DNA from: Sneathiella chinensis
GTDB lineage: Bacteria > Pseudomonadota > Alphaproteobacteria > Sneathiellales > Sneathiellaceae
Direction of reading: 5' to 3'
Length of the DNA: 64,000 nt
NCBI RefSeq assembly: GCF_012720115.1
Contig: NZ_VNWN01000007.1
Coordinates: 310,001 to 374,000 of the forward strand
Shown piece by piece: positions 1 through 8,563 of this stretch; positions within the stretch are counted from its first letter, which is position 1, and the number at the start of each line of letters is the position of its first letter. The position numbers were made by a program, and so were the translations under genes. The notes under the pieces were generated by a model. That model searched no databases. It saw only the letters and a list, made by a program, of their open reading frames with translations, and was not told the DNA's origin.

Positions 1-3000
1 CATAAACCGTGACGGACTGATTGCTGGTGGAAAGAGCGCCAATATCGGTGGCACTATAGTCCCGGCAGTTTTGGGTGCTTTCATGCAGCTTTAGAATTTT
101 TCCCTTCTTTTCCGCATCCGTTTCCCGATTGGCCAAATTCTGTATTGCGTTCAGAACCGCCGCCGCCTCATCAATCGCGATATTCCGTCTGCCCCGGACC
201 CTTCTGACAGCAGCCACGGCGTCCCCCACACTGAAATAGGGAGATCCACGAACCGCAAGCCGGACATAGACCGCCCGTCCCTTTTCCGTTCGAAAGTCAT
301 TCGTGACACCCGATAATTTGCGCTTGATCCAATCCATTTCATACGCGAACAATACGGCCCGCAATGCCTGATCCTGCCGCAACGGCGCAATAAACCGATA
401 AATCCAATGCCATGTCCGAAACCATTGCATATAAGACTGGTAAACGGCTTGTTGCCTCCGCTGCTGTGCAGAGCTCTGCTTATTCCAATCCGCACTCAAA
501 TCAATCTTCGTCCCGTCGGCCTGTTCCACTTCGGTCAAGCCGCTAATCGTCACAATTCCTGTTCTCTCTGAGGTTTGTTCCAGCTCGCTGGCCCCCACCC
601 CGAACCCCCCGAAGGCTCCGTGATAAATTGCCGCCAGCTTGTCCTTCAGCTTCCCTCGCAATTCCTCCACCTCGGACTGCTCGGACGGATACGGGGATGG
701 AAAATCAGGCAATGTATCGGCCGTGACATCCGGGTAAATACTTTTCAGAAAAACGTCATCTGGCGCCTGCAACCAACGAATAAGGGGGGACATCAGGCCT
801 GGGCGGGCCTTGTTATTCAGTTCACTCCCCGGCAAGCTCAATGTGTGATGGAAAGTCGGATATGAAAAGACCGAACTGTCATAAGCGTTTAAACCGTCAA
901 AATGACCACGAGCCTCGACCTCCCCGACGGCAGCAAGCACCCGGAAGGCGCTCAGGAACCGCTCTCGCCGCTCCCGCTCCTTCCGCTCTGTTTCCGTTTC
1001 ATCCGGCCCCGGTGTCCCCGGTCTCCAGTCCGCCGCCGGCACACCAAGGATATTGTCCGGGGTCAGATCAACAGTCGGGTGATTTTTACCGCTGGCCGGC
1101 CCTCCCCAGCCACCAGTCCCATAGTATGCCAGAACTTGAGCCTGATCATCCGCCCCGAAATAGCCGGACCGGTCCACCACATACATACGATATCCATTAG
1201 AAGGGGCCTGATCCGTCTGCACCAGATTTTCTACAGGGGATTTAGGGATCGTAATCGTTTCCTCATCACTTATCTTCTTCTTCTCCATAGCCACACCATG
1301 CGGGTCATCATTAGAACCCGCAACGACCACAACCGGGTATCGCAACCGCTGGAACCGCCAGCGGCGCAGGTTTTCAGCTTCGCAAAGCCGCAGTTCACCG
1401 TTCACATTTTTACTAGGTGAATTCGATGCAACGCGCGTCTCAATGGACGTATCATTGTGCCGGGCAACCACATGTAGACGGTCTGTGTAATGCGGTTTTG
1501 CGTCCAGTCGTTCCGCAACATGATTGGGATAGCGAGACGCCAGTTGAAACTCCCGCACTGCCCAACCGGTATTCCCGGCCTTGAGCGCTTTTCTCAACGT
1601 CTCCCCACCGTCACTTGCAGGCCGATCGCCTGCCTTGCCGTCATACTTCTGCTTGCCGCTGCTCCAACGCCGATAGGCATAAAAGCCCTTGTCCTGAAGC
1701 CCCAAATCAATCCCAACCGCCTTCAGGTCATTCTGAAGTACAGCAATCAGATCATCCGCAGGACGCTTATCCGGCTGAGCCGTCCCCTGATAGACGGGAA
1801 CACCGGTATCCGCTTCATCAATTGCACGATCCCTGTCACCCGGCAGGAACTGAAACGGGCCATAGGCGGTCGGAAGAAGGCCGAAAGCCGCATTCAGGTA
1901 ATCCAGCGCATCATCGGAAATAATGCCCGCCAGAACATCATACTTGCTTGTTGGGCCTGCAAGATGCCGGCCCGTACGAAAAGGGACCGTTTCCAAGGCA
2001 ACAAGATCAACCCAACGCTTGGGGTCCGGCAACCGGGGATCAACACTGATCGGTCCGCCAGCCACCTGCTGCGCACGTTGCGACTGATCCTGCAAGTCCG
2101 GGATCAGCTCCGTTACTGCGCGAGGTCCGGCCTCGGCGGTAGGCCGCCACAGACCCAGAATATCTTTCAGCGGTTCTGCCGGTTGCGCCGCCATCAGGTT
2201 GCCCGAGACAAGAACCGTCCCATCCTCCTGATCAATCTGGTGCCCGCCCTCCTCAACCGGTACATTCTGCAACCGCGCCGCCGCACGGGCAACATAGACC
2301 CCCACCATGCGCCCTGCCGCCGCAATGAACCGCTGGTAACTCTCGGCTGTGTCGTCCGACCAGTCTACCCCGGCGGCCAACGTCCTCAGCGCCTGATCAA
2401 CCTCGCCCCCGGCATCACCGGAAAGCGGGTCCCCAGAATAGGACATTGCCCCGAAGCCCATACGAAGCATCCCGACCCCCAGTGCAGAAAGAAATCCATC
2501 AAAACCCCAGTCAGGCTCATCCTCAAAGCGCTTTGGCAGGTCCGCCATGCCCGCTTCCATCTCTGGCAAACGGGCTCCGAAAAGTTCGCGCAGCATCTTC
2601 AGGGCCAGCCCGGACGCCAATCCCAAAGCCGACTTCTGTACCGCCTCTGTTAAAGCCGCCATAATGTCGGAAGCTTTCGCCAAACAATGATCCGGTGCGG
2701 CAATGGTCACCATTGACGGCGCCAGATAAACCCCTTCCACCTTGCCTGTACTCTCGTTTTCATAGGAAAGCGGTGCCCTTGGCGCCAATGTCCTGTCAGG
2801 ATCGATTTCGTGGATATTGAACGGCTCCGGTATTGTATCTCCGGGCCAAATCATTCGGAAATTGGCAGGTCGCAGGATATGATGCGCAACCGGTTTGGCC
2901 GTTTTCAGGATAGCCTGCCAGACATCCGCCTGCCGGTCTGCCGGAATGGAAAGCCCTGTCAGTGAAGAGGCAATATCCGCCAAATCGGCGGAAACAAAGA

Positions 3001-3418
3001 CAAACTGCGGCAAAGACACCCGGTACACACAAACAATGTGGGCATCAGGCAAACGGCGTAAAAAGACCTCATAATGCCCCCCAAGAGAGGCAACCAGTCT
3101 GACTTTCTCGTCGCCTAATGCCTCAACCTTGGCGATACATTTTCCGCCCTTCATAAGCTCCCAGCAGTACCGTCCGTTGTCCGGGACGTCCAGGCCAAGC
3201 TCGATAAAACCGGTTGTATCTCCTAATTGTCCATCATCTCGGGTACGCAATCCTGGGGAGAACGACAGGGTGTGATCTGTATATGGATCAAACTGTTGCC
3301 CCGCTGTCTCTGGAATGGGGGTTTCGAATAATCCATATATGAACCGGACCAACGCCAACTCAACCGTCGCCGCCTCAAGACACTCCAATACATCACTATT
3401 TACTGTCCCGGAAGTCAT
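1..3418 (-). CDS. Very large protein with peptidoglycan-binding/lysozyme-like C-terminal region (3' end outside window)
   Basis: An uninterrupted minus-strand frame of 1139 codons starts at ATG 3418 (AGGGG about 8 bases upstream) and leaves the window at base 1 without a stop. The first ~600 residues match nothing I recognise; an Ala/Leu-rich helical stretch lies near residues 250-275. Near residue 621 is VREFQLASRYP, like the 'WAVREFQ' motif of peptidoglycan-binding-type proteins. Around 828-850 is GEVEARGHFDGLNAYDS, which resembles a lysozyme-like motif (SEVE..GxFDxxNAYD) that I recall from large peptidoglycan-binding proteins. Near 1000 is FRTWHWIYRF, also recalled from them. No signal peptide is visible. 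Function is inferred: a cell-wall-active toxin, tail-like effector or surface enzyme are all possible. All plus-strand open frames here are its shadows. The coding call is firm; the family call is tentative. Confidence 0.72.
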   Translation of the reverse strand, partial: MTSGTVNSDVLECLEAATVELALVRFIYGLFETPIPETAGQQFDPYTDHTLSFSPGLRTRDDGQLGDTTGFIELGLDVPDNGRYCWELMKGGKCIAKVEALGDEKVRLVASLGGHYEVFLRRLPDAHIVCVYRVSLPQFVFVSADLADIASSLTGLSIPADRQADVWQAILKTAKPVAHHILRPANFRMIWPGDTIPEPFNIHEIDPDRTLAPRAPLSYENESTGKVEGVYLAPSMVTIAAPDHCLAKASDIMAALTEAVQKSALGLASGLALKMLRELFGARLPEMEAGMADLPKRFEDEPDWGFDGFLSALGVGMLRMGFGAMSYSGDPLSGDAGGEVDQALRTLAAGVDWSDDTAESYQRFIAAAGRMVGVYVARAAARLQNVPVEEGGHQIDQEDGTVLVSGNLMAAQPAEPLKDILGLWRPTAEAGPRAVTELIPDLQDQSQRAQQVAGGPISVDPRLPDPKRWVDLVALETVPFRTGRHLAGPTSKYDVLAGIISDDALDYLNAAFGLLPTAYGPFQFLPGDRDRAIDEADTGVPVYQGTAQPDKRPADDLIAVLQNDLKAVGIDLGLQDKGFYAYRRWSSGKQKYDGKAGDRPASDGGETLRKALKAGNTGWAVREFQLASRYPNHVAERLDAKPHYTDRLHVVARHNDTSIETRVASNSPSKNVNGELRLCEAENLRRWRFQRLRYPVVVVAGSNDDPHGVAMEKKKISDEETITIPKSPVENLVQTDQAPSNGYRMYVVDRSGYFGADDQAQVLAYYGTGGWGGPASGKNHPTVDLTPDNILGVPAADWRPGTPGPDETETERKERERRERFLSAFRVLAAVGEVEARGHFDGLNAYDSSVFSYPTFHHTLSLPGSELNNKARPGLMSPLIRWLQAPDDVFLKSIYPDVTADTLPDFPSPYPSEQSEVEELRGKLKDKLAAIYHGAFGGFGVGASELEQTSERTGIVTISGLTEVEQADGTKIDLSADWNKQSSAQQRRQQAVYQSYMQWFRTWHWIYRFIAPLRQDQALRAVLFAYEMDWIKRKLSGVTNDFRTEKGRAVYVRLAVRGSPYFSVGDAVAAVRRVRGRRNIAIDEAAAVLNAIQNLANRETDAEKKGKILKLHESTQNCRDYSATDIGALSTSNQSVTVY

Positions 3419-3696
3419 TACGCCGCCCCTGCTGTTTCGTACGAAATCCAAAGGACGCACCACACCCTGCGCCCACACACACTCATAAAGGGTAACGCAG
3501 AATATATTTAATCACAAGAGGTGAAAATCAGAGAAAAACTTCCAAAAAAATGGTTAATAAAATATTAAAATTATAATTAAATAATAATAAAACACTTAAC
3601 AAAATATAATAAAAAACGACTTCGCATAGTCAGTCACTTCTATCTAATTGATGCACTATATTCGAGCAAATCAAACACTAAAGAAAACACCTGAAT
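3419..3696 (-). promoter_or_regulatory. AT-rich leader with TTAA-N7-TTAA motif
   Basis: The gap between the helicase stop and the large minus-strand gene is almost pure A/T from about 3500 to 3620, unlike anything nearby. It contains TTAA-N7-TTAA at 3554-3568 (the CtrA consensus spacing), but in such AT-rich DNA this may be chance. No gene is visible. It most likely carries the promoter of the large gene downstream of it. Confidence 0.4.
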
Positions 3697-6459
3697 TCAG
3701 GCAGCCTCCTGCCTTTTCATACAGGCGACTATAAAGGCCTCAATCGTCTCTTCGACGTGACTTTCCACGGATTGAAGCCGCAGCATGGGAATTCCGCTTT
3801 TTACAAGAATGCTGTCTTTCAAGTTGTCCCGTTCCGCTTGGAGAGCCGCCTCATGAGAACCACCATCAACCTCGATCACAGCCAACGGCGCCTTCCCCAC
3901 CTTGTAATACAGCACGAAATCACAACTGGCTCCATTTCTCATGAACTCCCTCTCTCGTGCAGTCAGCCCCTCATTGGCCAAGGAGGCCAACTGGATAAGG
4001 GCAATCTGACAATGGAATGTGATGCCCTGATAGCCTGTTCCGGACAGAACATCACGTAACAGCCGGGCGACGATCTGCTCACTTTTATACCGGGAATCCC
4101 GTGACCTCAGCCGCGCATTGAGCCTTTCGAGAGATTGATCATATTCCTGATACAGCAGATCAAATGCCGAAACGACGGGCGCACGGTGGACATGCTTCTT
4201 ATCCGCATAATATTCAATATACCGCACCAACGCTGAAATATGCCCGTTCCCCGCAGCGAAGACATCGTCCCCGGTCACCAGCGTAAATCTGTTTTTAGCC
4301 CGAGAAACCGCTACATTCACCAAATGGGGATCGTCCACAAAACCCAATGACCTCTGGCTGCTTTTCTTTTTGTCGAGAACGGTGGAAAACACGATCTCCC
4401 CGCATTCTCTCCCCTGAAACTTGTGAACGGTGTCCTTGACATACTCTGCGGGAAGACGCTCTCGGGAAAGTCTGACCTGTGCGTTGTAGGGAGCAATAAA
4501 ACCCCTGCTCCCATCCTCGGCCAACGCACCATCCCCCTCCATCCTGAGGGTTTCAAGCAGCGAATCCAACTCTCGCTGATTTTTGTTCCACCGCGTATGG
4601 TTCCCCTTCGCCGTCACCACCAGCTTCAAGGCTTCCTCCCCCTTGTCTTCGGTCATCGGAACAAGCTGGTTGTCATAGAATTGTTGGTTACAGAACTGAA
4701 TTATTCTGGGGTGGCAGCGATAATGCTCTTTCAGCAAGGTTATCGGTACCGTGTCTCCAAAGACACCGACAAAAGAATCAAGAAGGCTATACCTGTCACA
4801 ATCATAAAATTCTGCGGGCGGGGGGACATTCACATTTGCCGGAATATGGGGAAGCTGCTTTCTATCTCCAACAACGATCAGATTTCGGGCGCACCCCAAG
4901 GGCAGAATGCCTGGCACGATATCCTGCTGCGAGGCCTCGTCAATAATGACATAGTCCAGAAGGGTCCCCTCTTCAATCGACTTGATTATGGAATGGGTGC
5001 TGCTGCCAACTATCGGAAAACGCCTTAAAAACTCACCAAATTTCTTATGATAAGTCTTTAAAGTGAACTGCGTTCCTTGCGGGATCACCTCATGAAGATG
5101 ATGCTTGAACCAAGCCATTGATCCGGCGACCAGTTCCGCCTGCAGCCCTGCGAAACGATTTCGCGTCAACCGTGTCTGAGCAGTTTTCAGATCGGCTTTC
5201 TTGGCGGCCAACTCATTGTCATAGTAATAAAGCTGCAAGGCATAGATAAGGGCTTTCCGCCACTCCAGATCATAAAAAGGCTTCACCCTCAAGATCCTGA
5301 AGTGAATAAGAAAGTGAAACCGCTCTCGCAACCCTATCCGCCGCGTCCCAAGGTGAGAAAGATAAGCCACCAGATCCAGCGCTTTCTGTGAACTCAACCT
5401 GTATTTCTTGAGCGGGACAGATGCTTCGCTGCCGCTTTCCCCCTGCCACTTCAGAAAATATCGCCGCTCAATGGTGAGTTCATCAAGCTCAACCTGAAGC
5501 CGCGCTGCCTCGTTCTGGGCATGTAGATCCGCCTTAACCGTCTCCAAAATGCCCTGAATCTTCTCCATCGGGGGCGGAGGGAGCGGTTCCGCAGAAGGTG
5601 TATCCGGAAGGTCTTCGAAAAAAGCCTTTCGCTTGGTAGCATTCCCCAATCGGGCCACCAGATACCCCAGACCAACCTTGTCGAGCTTTTCATAGACATT
5701 CTCAACGGCAGCGTTGTTATTGGAAAGGATCGCGACCGTTTCCCCGCGCAATAGAATATTGGCAATGATATTCAATATGGTCTGCGTCTTACCCGTTCCC
5801 GGAGGCCCTTCAATCAAACTGATTTGGGAGGAAAAGGCCCGTTCGACGGCCATGATCTGACTTTCATTCAGACCAAAGGGATAAATGAGTTCTTTTGCAG
5901 GCTTCCGCGCCTCATTTTCTCCAGTACAATAGGCATGTAACACCGTTTCTCTGGACGGCAGCACAGACTTCATCTGCTCCGCAATACTCCCGACAATCGT
6001 TGTCGGACCCAGCTCTTGCTTTTGCTCCTGTCCTTGCTTTTGTCCCTTGTCGCTTTCTCTTTCCTTGGCCTCTGCCTGCACTTGCCGAGCCTTCACCACC
6101 TTGGAAAAATAGCGGAAGACAGCCCCGTCCTTGATCCGCGTCTCAGGACTGGCTACACAGTCATCCACATTCACCACGCGATATTTCTGCTTTCCCGAAT
6201 AGTGTATGACCGCATATTTGTCGCCATAGACTGTCACCTTCTCTGCTGCTGCGAAGGTTCTTCCTCCATCTGCGGACAGAAGTCCCCCTTTTCTCTCCTC
6301 ACAAGGCTCAACCCGGCACTCATCAAGCGGCGCCCGGAAAGATTTTCCAGATGGAAAATGGCAAATGAGCACCAGCTCACTCGATGCCCTGTTCTGCGCT
6401 ATTGTCCAATCGCTGATTTGCTTGGTCTTGTCTTGACCCCTAACCCAAACGGAAGCCAT
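3697..6459 (-). CDS. SF1 (Upf1/Dna2-like) helicase fused to DUF2726-type nuclease
   Basis: A 920-residue protein. Residues 218-225 are the Walker A GPPGTGKT, 507-510 the Walker B DEAS and 531-537 the motif III GDRKQLP. VHKFQGRE (motif V) and AVSRAKNRF (motif VI) follow in the expected order, giving a complete SF1 helicase. The last ~100 residues hold a restriction-endonuclease-like core, with D847, E863-V-D865 and a downstream lysine, matching the D...ExD pattern of DUF2726. The ~170-residue N-terminal part is not recognised; residues 125-150 are a charged Glu/Lys/Gln linker. Such helicase-nuclease fusions are common in genome-defence islands or DNA repair. Start ATG 6459 follows a GAGGGGGG site. 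It stands alone upstream of the large accessory gene. Confidence 0.9.
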   Translation of the reverse strand: MASVWVRGQDKTKQISDWTIAQNRASSELVLICHFPSGKSFRAPLDECRVEPCEERKGGLLSADGGRTFAAAEKVTVYGDKYAVIHYSGKQKYRVVNVDDCVASPETRIKDGAVFRYFSKVVKARQVQAEAKERESDKGQKQGQEQKQELGPTTIVGSIAEQMKSVLPSRETVLHAYCTGENEARKPAKELIYPFGLNESQIMAVERAFSSQISLIEGPPGTGKTQTILNIIANILLRGETVAILSNNNAAVENVYEKLDKVGLGYLVARLGNATKRKAFFEDLPDTPSAEPLPPPPMEKIQGILETVKADLHAQNEAARLQVELDELTIERRYFLKWQGESGSEASVPLKKYRLSSQKALDLVAYLSHLGTRRIGLRERFHFLIHFRILRVKPFYDLEWRKALIYALQLYYYDNELAAKKADLKTAQTRLTRNRFAGLQAELVAGSMAWFKHHLHEVIPQGTQFTLKTYHKKFGEFLRRFPIVGSSTHSIIKSIEEGTLLDYVIIDEASQQDIVPGILPLGCARNLIVVGDRKQLPHIPANVNVPPPAEFYDCDRYSLLDSFVGVFGDTVPITLLKEHYRCHPRIIQFCNQQFYDNQLVPMTEDKGEEALKLVVTAKGNHTRWNKNQRELDSLLETLRMEGDGALAEDGSRGFIAPYNAQVRLSRERLPAEYVKDTVHKFQGRECGEIVFSTVLDKKKSSQRSLGFVDDPHLVNVAVSRAKNRFTLVTGDDVFAAGNGHISALVRYIEYYADKKHVHRAPVVSAFDLLYQEYDQSLERLNARLRSRDSRYKSEQIVARLLRDVLSGTGYQGITFHCQIALIQLASLANEGLTAREREFMRNGASCDFVLYYKVGKAPLAVIEVDGGSHEAALQAERDNLKDSILVKSGIPMLRLQSVESHVEETIEAFIVACMKRQEAA

Positions 6460-6617
6460 CGCCGCCCGCCCCCCTCACGAACGCAATTCAGAATGCGGGT
6501 GGTTTTCCCCTCCCCCAATTGACTGCAATAAAATTTTCTCTGTTGTTAGTCTTAATTTCCCATCAACATAGGACTTCAAGATTAACAATTTATTCATAGC
6601 GAACAAAATCAACCAAA

Positions 6618-6654
6618 GGTTCTGCGGAGCCTTGATCTCAGGCTCCGCAGAACC
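6618..6654. repeat. Perfect 15-bp inverted repeat (hairpin)
   Basis: Bases 6618-6632 are perfectly complementary to 6640-6654 with a 7-base loop. It lies just beyond the guaA terminator in the guaA reading direction, and its minus-strand 3' side is T-rich (TTTGGTTGATTTTG). It is probably a second, back-up terminator for guaA. It could also insulate the helicase gene. Confidence 0.7.
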
Positions 6655-6662
6655 CCAAAAAC

Positions 6663-6689
6663 AAAAAAGCCCGCGGGTTAGGCGGGCTT
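6663..6689 (-). terminator. Rho-independent terminator of guaA
   Basis: An 8-bp stem (6667-6674 with 6682-6689, AAGCCCGC/GCGGGCTT) is followed on the minus strand by a T run. It sits 40 bases after the guaA stop. Confidence 0.88.
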
Positions 6690-6728
6690 GGTTGTGATTT
6701 GGCCGGGTTGGGGCCGTATCGGAGGGGG

Positions 6729-8276
6729 TTATTCCCACTCGATGGTTCCGGGGGGTTTGGAGGTGGTGTCGTAGACGACCCGGTTGATCCCCTGGACCTC
6801 GTTGATGATGCGGGTTGAGACGCGGCCGAGGAAGTCGTGGCTGAACGGGTAGTAGTCGGCGGTCATGCCGTCCGTCGAGGTTACCGCCCGCAGGGCACAG
6901 ACATATTCATAGGTCCGGCCATCCCCCATGACACCCACGGTGCGCACCGGCAGCAGCACGGCAAAGGCCTGCCAAATCTCGTTATAGAGACCCGCATTGC
7001 GGATTTCCTCAAGATAGATGGTGTCCGCCTTGCGAAGGATGTCCAGACGATCCCGTGACACGGCACCCGGCACACGAATGGCCAGCCCCGGTCCCGGGAA
7101 CGGGTGACGATCGATCAGTTCCGCTGCCATGCCAAGTTCCCGCCCGAGGGCACGGACCTCGTCCTTGAACAGCTCCCGGAACGGCTCCAGCAGTTTCAGG
7201 TTCATCCGTTCCGGCAGACCGCCAACATTGTGGTGCGACTTGATGGTCACGCTGGGACCGCCCGCGAAGGAGACAGATTCAATCACGTCCGGATAGAGGG
7301 TGCCTTGCGCCAAAAACTCGGCGCCGCCGATCTTGCTGGCTTCCTCGTCAAAGACATCGATGAAGATCCGGCCAATGGTCTTGCGCTTGACTTCCGGGTC
7401 ATCCTGACCTTCCAGCGCATCCAGGAACAGGTCCGACGCATCACGATGAATGAGCGGGATGTTGTACTGGTCGCGGAACAGGCTGACCACCTGTTCGGAC
7501 TCGCCCGCCCGCATCAGGCCGTTATCCACATAAACGCAGGTCAGTTGATCGCCGATTGCCTCGTGGATCAGGACAGCCGCAACAGAACTGTCAACACCAC
7601 CGGACAGGCCGCAAATGACCTTGCCATCCCCGACCTCGCGGCGAATGCTTTCGATCGCCTGTTCCTTGAAGCTGGCCATGGTCCAGTCGCCCGGCAGGCC
7701 GCAAATCTTGTGCACGAAATTGGAGATCAGTTCAGCGCCGCGCGGTGTATGCACCACTTCGGGGTGGAACTGCGCCCCATAGAATTTCTTTTCATCATTG
7801 GCGATCACGGCAAAGGGAGCCCCCTTTGAGGTCGCAACGGCAGTGAAGCCTTCCGGGATGGCGGTGACGGTGTCGCCGTGGCTCATCCACACCTGATCAC
7901 GCTGGCCCACTTCCCAGACCCCGTCAAACAGGGCGCAATCGGCAACCACGTCCACTTCGGCCCGGCCAAACTCGCGGTGGTCCGGCGCCTCGACCCGGCC
8001 GCCCAGCTGGGCGCACATGGTCTGCTGTCCGTAGCAGATACCGAGAACAGGAACCCCCATCTCGAACACGGCTTCCGGCGCCCGCGGGGTTTCATCCCCG
8101 ATGACCGACGCAGGACCGCCCGACAGAATAATGCCACTCGGGTTAATCCCGGGCAATTTCTCGGCAGCACTGTTGAAGGGAACAATCTCGCTGTAAACCC
8201 CGGCCTCGCGGACCCGGCGCGCGATTAGCTGGGTGACTTGACTTCCAAAGTCGATGATCAGGATGCTGTTTTTCAT
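6729..8276 (-). CDS. guaA: GMP synthase (glutamine-hydrolysing)
   Basis: Catalyses ATP-dependent amination of XMP to GMP, the last step of guanine nucleotide synthesis. The 515-residue protein is the normal length. It has an N-terminal class I glutamine amidotransferase domain ([10 protein letters not shown] nucleophile Cys, FHPEV His/Glu), an ATP pyrophosphatase domain with the P-loop GLSGGVDSS, and the C-terminal dimerisation domain ending [11 protein letters not shown], typical of GuaA. Start ATG 8276. It is separated from guaB by about 3.5 kb, faces a divergent histidine kinase gene, and is followed by a strong terminator. Confidence 0.98.
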   Translation of the reverse strand: MKNSILIIDFGSQVTQLIARRVREAGVYSEIVPFNSAAEKLPGINPSGIILSGGPASVIGDETPRAPEAVFEMGVPVLGICYGQQTMCAQLGGRVEAPDHREFGRAEVDVVADCALFDGVWEVGQRDQVWMSHGDTVTAIPEGFTAVATSKGAPFAVIANDEKKFYGAQFHPEVVHTPRGAELISNFVHKICGLPGDWTMASFKEQAIESIRREVGDGKVICGLSGGVDSSVAAVLIHEAIGDQLTCVYVDNGLMRAGESEQVVSLFRDQYNIPLIHRDASDLFLDALEGQDDPEVKRKTIGRIFIDVFDEEASKIGGAEFLAQGTLYPDVIESVSFAGGPSVTIKSHHNVGGLPERMNLKLLEPFRELFKDEVRALGRELGMAAELIDRHPFPGPGLAIRVPGAVSRDRLDILRKADTIYLEEIRNAGLYNEIWQAFAVLLPVRTVGVMGDGRTYEYVCALRAVTSTDGMTADYYPFSHDFLGRVSTRIINEVQGINRVVYDTTSKPPGTIEWE

Positions 8277-8563
8277 AATCGGTGTTTAGCCGCAGATACC
8301 CGCAAAGTCCAGCGCGTTTTAAAGCCTGCCGCCGCATATTTTTGCACTGCGGCAGAGGCCGCGCCCGGTATTTCAAAAAAGGGATCGTTTTTGAAGTTAA
8401 ATTTCCGCCCCGCCTCTTATCCATCGCCCCGATACGAAAGATATATGCAATTTTAATAAAATTATTCCTTTTTTTCATTACCAAAAGCGATTACAGAAAG
8501 CCTCGGTTACGCGTTCCCGGCATCCCATTGCCAAACAAACAAAACAACAAGAGAATTGCTGCC

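Noticed and set aside
1490-2653. 387-residue plus-strand open frame and its smaller neighbours between 151 and 3032
   Set aside because: They lie antisense to a single uninterrupted 1139-codon minus-strand frame with protein-like composition and a good start; their products are Arg/Pro-rich and unlike any protein.
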